This document shows positions 35,085 to 47,196 of a stretch of DNA of 64,000 nt, one piece after another; the first letter of the stretch is position 1; each line of letters starts with the position of its first letter. The notes below the pieces were generated by a model, which worked only from the letters and a program-made list of their open reading frames with translations, was not told the DNA's origin and made no database searches. The position numbers and the translations under genes are program-made. The stretch spans positions 1,922,001 through 1,986,000 of the forward strand of contig NZ_CP023407.1 of NCBI RefSeq assembly GCF_003665435.1, written 5' to 3'. Source of the stretch: Streptomyces fungicidicus (GTDB lineage Bacteria; Actinomycetota; Actinomycetes; Streptomycetales; Streptomycetaceae).

Positions 35085-37811
35085 TCAGTGGGCTGCGGAT
35101 TCCCAGTCGGGGCCCGCGCCCACCGAGACGCCCAGGGGGACCCGGAGTTCGACGGCGGTGGACATTTCGCGGCGGACCAGGTCCTCCACCGCGGCGCGCT
35201 CGCCGGGGGCGAGTTCCAGGACGATTTCGTCGTGGACCTGGAGGAGCATGCGGGAGCGCAGGTCCGCCTCGCGCAGGGCGCGGTCCACGTTCAGCATGGC
35301 GATCTTGACGATGTCCGCCGCCGTGCCCTGGATCGGCGCGTTCAGCGCCATGCGCTCCGCCGCCTCGCGACGCTGGCGGTTGTCGCTGTTGAGGTCGGGG
35401 AGGTAGCGACGGCGGCCGAAGAGGGTCGCCGTGTAACCCGTGGCCCGCGCTTCGTCGACCACCCGGCGCAGATAGTCCCGTACGCCGCCGAAGCGCTCGA
35501 AGTACGCGTCCATCAGGGCGCGCGCCTCCGCCGCCTCGATGTTGAGCTGCTGGGAGAGGCCGAAGGCCGACAGCCCGTACGCCAGGCCGTACGACATCGC
35601 CTTGATCTTGCGGCGCATCTCCGCGTCCACCGCGGACTGCTCGACCGAGAACACCTGCGCGGCCGCCGTGGTGTGCAGGTCCTCACCCGAGGTGAACGCC
35701 TCGGTCAGGCCCGCGTCCTCGGAGAGGTGGGCCATCACGCGCAGTTCGATCTGGCTGTAGTCGGCGGTGAGGAGCGACTCGAAGCCCTCGCCGACCACGA
35801 AGCCCCGGCGGATCGCACGGCCCTCGTCCGTGCGGACCGGGATGTTCTGCAGGTTGGGGTCGGTGGAGGAGAGCCGGCCCGTCGCGGCGACCGTCTGGTT
35901 GAACGTGGTGTGGATGCGGCCGTCCGCGGCGATCGTCTTGATCAGGCCCTCGACGGTGACCCGCAGCTTCGCCTGCTCACGGTGGCGCAGCATGATCACC
36001 GGCAGTTCGTTGTCCGTCTGCGTCGCGAGCCAGGCCAGGGCGTCGGCGTCCGTGGTGTAGCCGGTCTTCGTCTTCTTCGTCTTCGGCAGGGCCAGCTCAC
36101 CGAAGAGGACCTCCTGGAGCTGCTTCGGCGAGCCCAGGTTGAACTCGTGCCCCGCCGCCGCGTGCGCCTCCTTCACCGCCTGCTGCACGGCGCCCGCGAA
36201 CATCTGCTCCATCGCCTGGAGGTGCTCCCGGTCGGCCGCGATGCCGTGCCGCTCCATGCGGGCCAGCAGCGCGGACGTGGGCAGCTCCATGTCGCGGAGC
36301 AGATCCGCCGCGCCCACCTCCGCGAGGCGGCCCTCGAAGGCCTCGCCCAGGTCGAGGATGGCGCGGGCCTGCACCATCAGCGCCTCGGCCTCCGCGCCGT
36401 CGTCCGCGCCGAAGGCCAGCTGGCCGTCGGGCGCGGCGGCGGGCGCCAGCTCGCGGTGCAGGTACTCCAGGGACAGCGCGTCCAGGTCGAAGGAGCGGCG
36501 GCCCGGCTTCACCAGGTACGCGGCGAGCGCGGTGTCCATGGTGACGCCCTCGATGGTCCAGCCGTGCTCGGCGAAGACCCGCATCGCGCCCTTGGCGTTG
36601 TGGAACACCTTGGGGCGCTCCGGGTCGGCCAGCCAGGCGGTGAGCGCCCGCTCGTCGGCCTCGTCCAGCTCGGACGGGTCGAACCAGGCGGCCGGTCCGG
36701 CGGCCGTGGCCAGCGCGATCTCGGCGACGGAGCCCGTGCCGAGCGCCCAGGTCCCGACGGTGGCGATCCCGAGGGGGCCGGTGCCGTGCTCGCCGAGCCA
36801 GGCGGTCAGCTCGCCGGTGCCCAGCACGGTGCCGTCCAGCTCCACGCCCTCCGTGACGACCGGGGTGGCCTCGGCCTCCTCGGCGCCCGGGTCGACGGCG
36901 AACAGCCGCTCGCGCAGGGACGGGTTCCTGATCTCCAGGGTGTCCAGGATCATCGCCACGGCCTTGCGGTCGTAGGCGGCGCGCTCCAGGGCGAGGACGC
37001 CCTGGGACAGCTCGACCCGGCGCTCCAGCTCGGTGAGGCGGCGGTTGAGCTTCACGGACTCCAGGTGGTCGCGCAGGTTCTGCCCGGCCTTGCCCTTGAC
37101 CTCGTCGACGCGCTCGACCAGCTCGGCGAAGGAACCGAACTGGTTGATCCACTTCGCGGCGGTCTTCTCGCCGACGCCGGGGATGCCGGGCAGGTTGTCC
37201 GAGGGGTCGCCGCGCAGTGCGGCGAAGTCGGGGTACTGCGCGGGTGTCAGACCGTACTTCTCGAAGACCTTCTCCGGGGTGAACCGGGTCAGCTCGGAGA
37301 CGCCCTTGGTCGGGTACAGCACCGTGGTGTGCTCGGAGACCAGCTGGAAGGAGTCGCGGTCGCCGGTGACGATCAGCACCTCGAAGCCCTCGGCCTCGGC
37401 CTGGGTGGCGAGGGTGGCGATGACGTCGTCCGCCTCGAAGCCCTCGACGGCGAAGCGCTGGGCGTGCATCGCGTCGAGGAGCTCGCCGATCAGCTCGACC
37501 TGGCCCTTGAACTCGTCGGGGGTCTTGGAGCGGTTCGCCTTGTACTCGGTGAACTCCTCCGAGCGCCAGGTCTTGCGGGAGACGTCGAAGGCGACGGCGA
37601 AGTGGGTGGGGGACTCGTCACGGAGCGTGTTGGCCAGCATCGACGCGAAGCCGTAGATCGCGTTCGTCGGCTGGCCCGTCGCGGTGGTGAAGTTCTCCGC
37701 GGGCAGCGCGAAGAACGCGCGGTACGCGAGGGAGTGCCCGTCCATGAGCATCAGGCGTGGGCGGGGGGCGCCGGCGGTCCGGTCGGTCTTCTTCGATGCT
37801 GTGTCTGCCAC
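35085..37811 (-). CDS. polA: DNA polymerase I
   Basis: A 908-residue family A polymerase. N-terminal 5'-nuclease domain (LMLMDGHSLAYRAFFALP, ILIVTGDRDSFQLVS, LPGIPGVGEKTAAKW). The middle exonuclease-like domain lacks the usual acidic proofreading motifs, as in other actinobacteria. The polymerase domain has DYSQIELRVMAHLSED, the O-helix RRKIKAMSYGLAYG and QVHDEIVLE. It fills gaps in repair and removes RNA primers. GTG 37811 is the start (VADTASKK). The frame stays open far upstream on this strand, but that part is antisense to the next gene. Confidence 0.97.
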   Translation of the reverse strand: MADTASKKTDRTAGAPRPRLMLMDGHSLAYRAFFALPAENFTTATGQPTNAIYGFASMLANTLRDESPTHFAVAFDVSRKTWRSEEFTEYKANRSKTPDEFKGQVELIGELLDAMHAQRFAVEGFEADDVIATLATQAEAEGFEVLIVTGDRDSFQLVSEHTTVLYPTKGVSELTRFTPEKVFEKYGLTPAQYPDFAALRGDPSDNLPGIPGVGEKTAAKWINQFGSFAELVERVDEVKGKAGQNLRDHLESVKLNRRLTELERRVELSQGVLALERAAYDRKAVAMILDTLEIRNPSLRERLFAVDPGAEEAEATPVVTEGVELDGTVLGTGELTAWLGEHGTGPLGIATVGTWALGTGSVAEIALATAAGPAAWFDPSELDEADERALTAWLADPERPKVFHNAKGAMRVFAEHGWTIEGVTMDTALAAYLVKPGRRSFDLDALSLEYLHRELAPAAAPDGQLAFGADDGAEAEALMVQARAILDLGEAFEGRLAEVGAADLLRDMELPTSALLARMERHGIAADREHLQAMEQMFAGAVQQAVKEAHAAAGHEFNLGSPKQLQEVLFGELALPKTKKTKTGYTTDADALAWLATQTDNELPVIMLRHREQAKLRVTVEGLIKTIAADGRIHTTFNQTVAATGRLSSTDPNLQNIPVRTDEGRAIRRGFVVGEGFESLLTADYSQIELRVMAHLSEDAGLTEAFTSGEDLHTTAAAQVFSVEQSAVDAEMRRKIKAMSYGLAYGLSAFGLSQQLNIEAAEARALMDAYFERFGGVRDYLRRVVDEARATGYTATLFGRRRYLPDLNSDNRQRREAAERMALNAPIQGTAADIVKIAMLNVDRALREADLRSRMLLQVHDEIVLELAPGERAAVEDLVRREMSTAVELRVPLGVSVGAGPDWESAAH

Positions 37812-37904
37812 GTGTCCGATCCTGCCACGTGGCACTGACAGTCTGTTCCGGCCGCGTCCGGCGGCACGGATTCGCCCCCTCCGCCCCTTCCCGTTCCCGT
37901 CCCC

Positions 37905-37968
37905 GGGGGCTGCGCCCCCGACCCCCTCCGGCCCTGCGGGCCTGGTCCTCGAACGCCGGACGGGCTGA
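37905..37968. repeat. Streptomyces-type intergenic element with two hairpins
   Basis: GGGGGC-TGC-GCCCCC (37905-37919), then GGCCC-TGC-GGGCC (37930-37942), then CTCGAACGCCGGACGGGCTGA. From memory this composite (GGGGCTGCGCCCC ... CGAACGCCGGACGGGCTG) is scattered between genes in many Streptomyces genomes. Here it lies between the divergent polA and oxidoreductase starts. Confidence 0.75.
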
Positions 37969-38030
37969 GTCGAGACGGCGTGGGAGGATCGGAGGCGTAT
38001 CTCACACGTGTGCGTGGACAGGAGTGCGTG

Positions 38031-40310
<2,280 letters not shown>

Positions 40311-40361
40311 GCGTTCGCTCAGCAGACAGCGCACCGACGCACGACGAATGGAGCCGGGTCC

Positions 40362-40844
40362 ATGGGCGAGCAGCAGCAGGTGAAGTTCCCGCAGGAGGTC
40401 ATAGACGAGTACGCCGCGCTCGGCGTGGACCTGCCGGCGCTGTTCTCCGCGGGCCATCTGGGCACGCGCATGGGCGTGCAGATCCTGGAGGCGTCGGCGG
40501 AGCGGGTCGTCGGGACGATGCCGGTGGAGGGCAACACCCAGCCGTACGGGCTGCTGCACGGCGGCGCCTCGGCGGTGCTGGCGGAGACGCTGGGGTCGGT
40601 GGGCGCGATGCTGCACGGCGGCAGCTCCAGGATCGCGGTCGGTGTCGACCTCAACTGCACGCATCACCGCGGCGTCCGTTCCGGTCTGGTCACCGGCGTC
40701 GCCACGCCGGTGCACCGGGGGCGGTCGACGGCGACGTACGAGATCGTCATCACCGACGGGGCGGACAAGCGGGTGTGCACCGCGCGGCTGACCTGCCTGC
40801 TGCGGGACGTCCGGCCCGGCGACGGGGAACAGGCCGCCGGCTGA
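40362..40844 (+). CDS. PaaI-type hotdog-fold thioesterase
   Basis: A 160-residue hotdog thioesterase: QPYGLLHGGASAVLAETLGSVGA carries the HGG loop and catalytic acidic residue, followed by VGVDLNCTHHRGVRSG. It probably hydrolyses acyl-CoA, perhaps phenylacetyl-type or other aromatic thioesters. It lies 50 bp after the oxidoreductase on the same strand and is followed by a terminator. Confidence 0.92.
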   Translation: MGEQQQVKFPQEVIDEYAALGVDLPALFSAGHLGTRMGVQILEASAERVVGTMPVEGNTQPYGLLHGGASAVLAETLGSVGAMLHGGSSRIAVGVDLNCTHHRGVRSGLVTGVATPVHRGRSTATYEIVITDGADKRVCTARLTCLLRDVRPGDGEQAAG

Positions 40845-40856
40845 AGGCCGTTGGGA

Positions 40857-40879
40857 GTGCGGGGTCCCGCACCCCGCAC
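40857..40879 (+). terminator. Hairpin after the thioesterase gene
   Basis: GTGCGGGG (40857-40864) and CCCCGCAC (40872-40879), an 8-bp stem with a seven-base loop, 12 bp past the stop. A likely terminator without a T-run. Confidence 0.65.
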
Positions 40880-40920
40880 CCCCATTGCCTCCGGCCGGCC
40901 GGCGCTCTAGCGTTCGGGGC

Positions 40921-41001
40921 ATGCGACGGGACGGCACCTCTCGGGCGTGCGCGGGGGCGTCCGTCGTGCCCTGTCCGGCCGCGCCGGGGGCCCGGCGGTG
41001 A
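40921..41001 (+). CDS. Possible 26-codon leader ORF
   Basis: ATG 40921 opens a 26-residue frame (MRRDGTSRACAG...) whose TGA overlaps the GTG of the next frame by four bases. The ribosome binding site is poor. It could be a leader peptide coupling translation to the next genes, or chance. Confidence 0.25.
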   Translation: MRRDGTSRACAGASVVPCPAAPGARR

Positions 41002-41261
41002 CCGGGTACGGCACGGCGTTTTCCGGCCACGCGCGGGGACGTGGCCCGTCGGCCGCGATGAGCGGTACCGCCGCCCCATGGTCGCCCCGGGTGACGTGCG
41101 ACGCGGAGCCGTGCGCGGAACGTGTCGGCCGCCGGTCGCAGGAGGCGATCCGTTCCGCTCGGGCCGCCGGACGTCAAGAAGCCGTCGTAGCCGGTCGGTT
41201 GACAGACAGTGAGGGACGCGAGGCCCGCGCCGGCGGGCCCGGCGGGAGGCCCCGGCGGTGA
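40998..41261 (+). CDS. Possible small hypothetical protein coupled to the membrane-anchored protein
   Basis: An 87-residue frame from GTG 40998, or from an internal ATG at 41058. The product is Arg/Gly/Ala-rich and polar, with a short VTCDAEPCAERVGRRSQEAIR segment; no family is recognised. Its TGA overlaps the next GTG (GTGA), which argues for translational coupling, but composition alone is weak support. Confidence 0.35.
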   Translation: MTGYGTAFSGHARGRGPSAAMSGTAAPWSPRVTCDAEPCAERVGRRSQEAIRSARAAGRQEAVVAGRLTDSEGREARAGGPGGRPRR

Positions 41262-41860
41262 GCGGAGTCGGCCCCGTCGAGCCGGGAGAGGGCTCGCACG
41301 CCCTGGACGCCTTCCCCGCCGCCCGCACCCGACGCACGTGCCCCGCGGGGCACTTCGAGCGGCACCGCAGGGCGGCGCTCGGCGGACTCCTCGCCGTCGC
41401 CGTACTCGCCGGCGGCGGCTACCTCTACGCCACCCGGCCCCGTCCCGAGCCGCCGCCCGACCCGCCGTACCCGAGTCAGGTGACCGCCATCGATTACCTG
41501 AACGCGCAGGCCACGGGCGCGAGCACCGCGTCGCGGAGCTTCACCTTCACGGTGGAGATGACCACGGAATCCGGCCCTCCGGTAACCGTCACCCGGATAT
41601 CCCAGCCGTACGCGGGGATGTCCGTAACGTCCAGCCCACCTACCCCTTTCCGGACAAGAGTTGGATCCCCCCGCAAGATCACCATCACCATGCGGGTGAC
41701 GGAATGCGGAAAAGTGCCGCGGAATGCCGGACTCCCTTTCCTGGACGTAACACTGCGTAATCCGCGCGCAATAGAGGTGCACAGCTTCATCCTCGGGACG
41801 CCGTACGCACGGGACCTCTCCCGGGCCCTGGAAGTAGCCTGCAGCAACGAAAAACGGTAA
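41258..41860 (+). CDS. Membrane-anchored hypothetical protein
   Basis: A 200-residue protein with a single membrane helix at about 39-57 (AALGGLLAVAVLAGGGYLYA), a cytoplasmic N-terminus and an outer domain of about 140 residues. The outer part is beta-rich (FTFTVEMTTESGPPVTVTRISQPYAG, KITITMRVTECGKV) with two cysteines that could pair. No family recognised; the fold suggests an immunoglobulin-like sandwich. Starts at GTG 41258 overlapping the preceding small frame. The liv operon follows after a 290-bp gap. Confidence 0.75.
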   Translation: MSGVGPVEPGEGSHALDAFPAARTRRTCPAGHFERHRRAALGGLLAVAVLAGGGYLYATRPRPEPPPDPPYPSQVTAIDYLNAQATGASTASRSFTFTVEMTTESGPPVTVTRISQPYAGMSVTSSPPTPFRTRVGSPRKITITMRVTECGKVPRNAGLPFLDVTLRNPRAIEVHSFILGTPYARDLSRALEVACSNEKR

Positions 41861-42148
41861 CGACCAAAACCGCCGACACACCTGAACCGACCCCTCCGGG
41901 TCCTGCGGTTTCTCAGCATCCGGACAGGGCAAAACGGCGAGAATTCTGCTCTTCCCCCCACTCAGTACCGCTCTGCAATACGTCGTGTCATAACAAGAGC
42001 GTCACAGCCTTGGCCAGAGTCTCCTCCGCATTCCCCACCCACGCTTAGAGTCACGGCCAGTCACCGCGCCGCCTGATTCTCACTTCGGCCCAGCGCTCGA
42101 CTCGGCCGTTTCCACCGGGAGGCGGCTGTCAGGGGAAAGGACTGGATC

Positions 42149-43384
42149 GTGCGTCAACGTTCGCTCATCGCCATCACCGCCGCCCTGGCGGCGGGTGCGC
42201 TCACCCTCACGGCCTGCGGCTCACGCGACGAGGACGGCGGCGGCAGCTCGGACGCCGGCAACGGTGGCACCACCGTGATCATCGGCGTCGACGCGCCGCT
42301 GACCGGCGACCTTTCCGCGCTGGGCCTCGGTATCAAGAACTCCGTGGACCTCGCGGCCAAGACCGCCAACAAGGAGAAGTACGTCGAGGGCGTCACCTTC
42401 AAGATCGAGGCCCTCGACGACCAGGGACAGGCCTCCGTCGGCCAGCAGAACGCCACCAAGCTCGTCGCCAACAAGGACGTCCTCGGTGTCGTCGGCCCGC
42501 TGAACTCCTCCGTCGGCGAGTCCATGCAGAAGGTCTTCGACACCGCCAAGCTGGTCGAGGTCTCCCCCGCCAACACCAACCCCGCCCTCACCCAGGGCGT
42601 GAACTGGCAGAAGGAGAAGACCCGGCCGTACAAGTCGTACTTCCGCACCGCGACCACGGACGCCATCCAGGGCCCGTTCGCCGCGCAGTACGTCTACAAC
42701 GACGCCAAGAAGAAAAAGGTCTTCGTCATCGACGACAAGAAGACCTACGGCGCCGGTCTCGCCGCCACCTTCACCGAGGAGTTCAAGAAGCTCGGCGGCA
42801 AGGTCGTCGGCACCGAGCACATCAACCCCGACAGCAAGGACTTCAACGCCGTCGCCACCAAGGTCAAGCAGTCCGGCGCCGACGTCGTCTACTACGGCGG
42901 CGAGTACCCGCAGGCCGGTCCCCTGAGCAAGCAGATCAAGGAAGCCGGCGCCAAGATCCCGCTGGTCGGCGGTGACGGCATCTACAGCGCCGACTTCATC
43001 AAGCTGTCCGGCGCGGCCGGCGCCGGCGACCTCGCCACCTCCGTCGGCGCGCCCGTCGAGGAGCTCCCCTCCGCCAAGGAATTCGTCGCCAACTACAAGG
43101 ACGCCGGGTACAAGGAGGCCTTCGAGGCCTACGGCGGCTACTCCTACGACTCCGCCTGGGCGATCATCGAGGCCGTCAAGAAGGTCGTCGAGGACAACGA
43201 CGGCAAGCTCCCCGACGACGCCCGCTCCAAGGTCGTCGACGCCATGCAGAACGTCTCCTTCGACGGAGTGACCGGCAAGGTCTCCTTCGACGAGTTCGGT
43301 GACGCCACCAACAAGCAGCTCACCGTGTACTCGGTCAAGGACGGCAACTGGGCCACCGTGAAGTCCGGCACCTTCACCGGCTGA
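42149..43384 (+). CDS. livJ: Branched-chain amino-acid ABC transporter, substrate-binding lipoprotein
   Basis: A 411-residue periplasmic-binding-type lipoprotein. The signal peptide ends in a lipobox LTAC, with the Cys at about residue 23. The LivJ-type core includes TVIIGVDAPLTGDLSALGLGIKNSVDLA, VLGVVGPLNSSVGESMQKV and KKVFVIDDKKTYGAGLAATF. It captures leucine, isoleucine or valine (or related substrates) outside the membrane and delivers them to LivHM. It starts at GTG with GGGGAAAGG upstream and is first in the livJHMGF operon. The 290-bp leader probably carries the operon promoter; I saw no strong consensus. Confidence 0.95.
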   Translation: MRQRSLIAITAALAAGALTLTACGSRDEDGGGSSDAGNGGTTVIIGVDAPLTGDLSALGLGIKNSVDLAAKTANKEKYVEGVTFKIEALDDQGQASVGQQNATKLVANKDVLGVVGPLNSSVGESMQKVFDTAKLVEVSPANTNPALTQGVNWQKEKTRPYKSYFRTATTDAIQGPFAAQYVYNDAKKKKVFVIDDKKTYGAGLAATFTEEFKKLGGKVVGTEHINPDSKDFNAVATKVKQSGADVVYYGGEYPQAGPLSKQIKEAGAKIPLVGGDGIYSADFIKLSGAAGAGDLATSVGAPVEELPSAKEFVANYKDAGYKEAFEAYGGYSYDSAWAIIEAVKKVVEDNDGKLPDDARSKVVDAMQNVSFDGVTGKVSFDEFGDATNKQLTVYSVKDGNWATVKSGTFTG

Positions 43385-43496
43385 CCACCGCCCGCACCAC
43401 TCCCACGAGCCGCGCGGGGCGCTGTTCCACTGGCGTCCCGCGCGGACTCGCATCCGGCCCCATCCGTCGAACGTTCCGAAGCTCGGAGGACATGCG

Positions 43497-44429
43497 GTGA
43501 ACGAACTGCCGCAGCAGCTGGTCAACGGCCTGCTACTGGGATCCATGTACGGCCTTGTCGCCATCGGCTACACAATGGTCTATGGCATCGTCCAGCTCAT
43601 CAACTTCGCCCACGGCGAGATCTTCATGGTCGGCGCCTTCGGCGCCCTGACCGTGCATCTGTACATCTTGCCCGACGGCACCTCCATCTGGGTGGCACTC
43701 CCCCTGATGCTGCTCGGCGCCGTGATCGTCTCGGTCCTGGTCGCCATCGGAGCGGAACGGTTCGCCTACCGCCCCCTGCGTGGCGCGCCCCGTCTGGCTC
43801 CGCTCATCACGGCCATCGGCCTCTCCCTCGCGCTGCAGCAGGCCGTCTGGGCCTTCTACCCCGAGGCGAAGTCCAAGCTGCCCTTCCCCCAGATCGAGGG
43901 CGGGCCCTTCAGCATCGGCGGCGCCACCATCCAGACCGGTGACATCTTCCTGCTCGTCGCCGCCCCCATCAGCATGGGCTTCCTCGCGTACTTCGTGATG
44001 CGCACCCGGACCGGACGCGGCATGCAGGCCACCGCGCAGGACCCGGACACCGCCAAGCTCATGGGTGTCAACACCGACCGCATCATCGTGATCGCGTTCG
44101 CCCTCGGCGCCGTCTTCGCCGCCATCGGAGGAGTCGCGAGCGGCCTCAAGTACGGCCAGATCGACTTCAAGATGGGCTTCATCCTCGGCCTCAAGGCCTT
44201 CACCGCGGCGGTCCTCGGCGGCATCGGCAACATCTACGGCGCCATGATCGGCGGCGTGGTCCTCGGCGTGGCCGAGACCCTGGCCACCGCCTACATCGCC
44301 GACATCCCCGGCCTGGACAAGTTCGGCAGCCAGTCCTGGGCCGACGTCTGGGCCTTCATCCTCCTCATCCTCGTGCTGCTGTTCAGGCCACAGGGCCTGC
44401 TCGGCGAACGCGTTGCGGACAGGGCGTGA
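43497..44429 (+). CDS. livH: Branched-chain amino-acid ABC transporter, permease LivH
   Basis: A 310-residue permease with about eight membrane helices and the LivH features NGLLLGSMYGLVAIGYTMVYGIVQLINFAHGEIFMVGAF at the start and AFTAAVLGGIGNIYGAMIGGVVLGVAE near the end. With LivM it forms the transmembrane channel. The GTG start follows GGAGG. The stop overlaps the livM start (GTGA). Confidence 0.96.
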   Translation: MNELPQQLVNGLLLGSMYGLVAIGYTMVYGIVQLINFAHGEIFMVGAFGALTVHLYILPDGTSIWVALPLMLLGAVIVSVLVAIGAERFAYRPLRGAPRLAPLITAIGLSLALQQAVWAFYPEAKSKLPFPQIEGGPFSIGGATIQTGDIFLLVAAPISMGFLAYFVMRTRTGRGMQATAQDPDTAKLMGVNTDRIIVIAFALGAVFAAIGGVASGLKYGQIDFKMGFILGLKAFTAAVLGGIGNIYGAMIGGVVLGVAETLATAYIADIPGLDKFGSQSWADVWAFILLILVLLFRPQGLLGERVADRA

Positions 44430-46261
44430 CTCCGATGACCACACAGACCACCGCCGCGACCCCCGCGGCCGCTCCCACCGAGAACGCCTCCACCGGCCTC
44501 ATCGGCATACCCCCGCACATCGGCAGGGCCCTCGCCACCGGCGGCAGCATCCTCGCCGTCGTCTCCACGTTCCTCGCCTGGACCTGGACCGACGAATTCC
44601 CCGGCGACCTCACCTTCTACGGCTACCCCGGCGGACTCCAGGTCCTCGTCCTCGTCGGCGGCGCCCTCGCCACCCTGTTCGCCCTCTCTTCCTACGGCGT
44701 CAAGGGACTCGGCTGGCTCACCCCCGCCGGCGCCGACGCGGCCCTCAAGTACGCCGTCCTCGGCACCTTCGTCACCGCCTGGTACACGATCCTCGCGATC
44801 AGCTTCAAGCTCGGCGGCCTCGTCAACCTGGAACCCGGCGGCTACGTCGTCGCCGCGGCCACCCTGATCGCCCTCCTCGGCGCCCTCGCCCTCCCCTTCG
44901 AGCGGCCCGAACCCGACCCGATCGACCCCGACGCCACCGGCTGGGAGCTTTTCAGGCACCAGGCCGGCCACCGCTGGGCCACCGTCCGGGCCGCGTTCGC
45001 CTCCGGCAGCCCGCGCCCGGTGCGCGCCCTGCCGTCGTACGCCGAGATCCTGATCATCGTGGCCGTCCTGGCACTCGCCCTCGTCGTCTTCACCTACGGC
45101 ATCGGCACCGAGTACGACGAACTCTTCATCGGCTTCCTCATCACCGCCGGCTTCGCGTTCGCCGCGCTCAACGGCGCCGGCCTGGTCGCCCACGCGTCCC
45201 AGATCACCGCACGGCACACCAACATCACCGTCTGCGGCGCCTTCATCGCGGCGGCCTGCTTCCCCTTCACCCAGACCGACGACCAGTACGCCACCCTCGG
45301 CGTCTACATCCTCATCTTCGCCACGGTCGCCCTCGGTCTGAACATCGTCGTCGGCCTCGCCGGTCTGCTCGACCTCGGCTACGTCGCCTTCCTCGGCGTC
45401 GGCGCCTACGCCGCCGCGCTCGTCTCCGGCTCCCCCAGCTCGCCCTTCGGCGTCCACTTCCCGTTCTGGGCCGCCGTCATCGTCGGAGCCGTCGCCTCCC
45501 TCGTCTTCGGCGTCCTCATCGGTGCCCCGACCCTGCGGCTGCGCGGCGACTACCTCGCCATCGTCACCCTCGGCTTCGGTGAGATCTTCCGTATCGCCGC
45601 CAACAACACCGACGGCACCTCCGGACCCGACCTCACCAACGGCTCCAACGGCATCGCCTCGATCCCGGACCTGAACATCCTCGGCTTCGACCTCGGGGTC
45701 CCGCACGACATCGCCGGCTTCACCATCGGCCGGTTCGCCAACTACTTCTTCCTGATGCTGCTCATCACGGCCGTCGTCGTCCTCGTCTTCCGGCGCAGCG
45801 GCGACTCCCGCATCGGCCGCGCCTGGGTCGCCATCCGCGAGGACGAGACGGCGGCCGAGGCCATGGGCATCCACGGCTTCCGGGTCAAGCTCATCGCCTT
45901 CGCCGTCGGCGCCACCCTCGCCGGCCTCGCCGGCACCGTGCAGGCACACGTCACCTACACCGTGACGCCCGAGCAGTACCTGTTCGCCGGCACCACCCCG
46001 CCCAACTCCGCCTTCCTGCTCGCCGCGGTCGTCCTCGGCGGCATGGGCACCATCGCCGGACCCCTCATCGGGGCCGCGCTGCTCTTCCTGATCCCCAACA
46101 AGCTCCAGTTCCTCGGCGACTACCAGCTCCTCGCCTTCGGACTCGCACTCGTCCTGCTGATGCGCTTCCGCCCCGAGGGCCTCATCCCCAACCGGCGCCG
46201 CCAACTGGAGTTCCACGAAGAGGCCGAAGCGCCCACAGTCCTGAGCAAGACAGGGGCCTGA
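44426..46261 (+). CDS. livM: Branched-chain amino-acid ABC transporter, permease LivM with long N-terminal extension
   Basis: A 611-residue permease. The C-terminal 320 residues are standard LivM (ALGLNIVVGLAGLLDLGYVAFLGVGAYAAAL, TLRLRGDYLAIVTLGFGEIFRI, RVKLIAFAVGATLAGLAG, LLAAVVLGGMGTIAGPLIGAA). The first 250 residues add about five more membrane helices beginning IGIPPHIGRALATGGSILAVVSTF, well beyond the usual length. Their role is unknown. GTG 44426 overlaps livH; an ATG three codons later is an alternative start. Confidence 0.95.
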   Translation: MTPMTTQTTAATPAAAPTENASTGLIGIPPHIGRALATGGSILAVVSTFLAWTWTDEFPGDLTFYGYPGGLQVLVLVGGALATLFALSSYGVKGLGWLTPAGADAALKYAVLGTFVTAWYTILAISFKLGGLVNLEPGGYVVAAATLIALLGALALPFERPEPDPIDPDATGWELFRHQAGHRWATVRAAFASGSPRPVRALPSYAEILIIVAVLALALVVFTYGIGTEYDELFIGFLITAGFAFAALNGAGLVAHASQITARHTNITVCGAFIAAACFPFTQTDDQYATLGVYILIFATVALGLNIVVGLAGLLDLGYVAFLGVGAYAAALVSGSPSSPFGVHFPFWAAVIVGAVASLVFGVLIGAPTLRLRGDYLAIVTLGFGEIFRIAANNTDGTSGPDLTNGSNGIASIPDLNILGFDLGVPHDIAGFTIGRFANYFFLMLLITAVVVLVFRRSGDSRIGRAWVAIREDETAAEAMGIHGFRVKLIAFAVGATLAGLAGTVQAHVTYTVTPEQYLFAGTTPPNSAFLLAAVVLGGMGTIAGPLIGAALLFLIPNKLQFLGDYQLLAFGLALVLLMRFRPEGLIPNRRRQLEFHEEAEAPTVLSKTGA

Positions 46262-46266
46262 CCACC

Positions 46267-47192
<926 letters not shown>

Positions 47193-47196
<4 letters not shown>

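Noticed and set aside
42010..42051. TTGGCC and TAGAGT as a promoter for livJ
   Set aside because: The two hexamers are 30 bp apart, too far for a normal promoter; the true livJ promoter was not identified.
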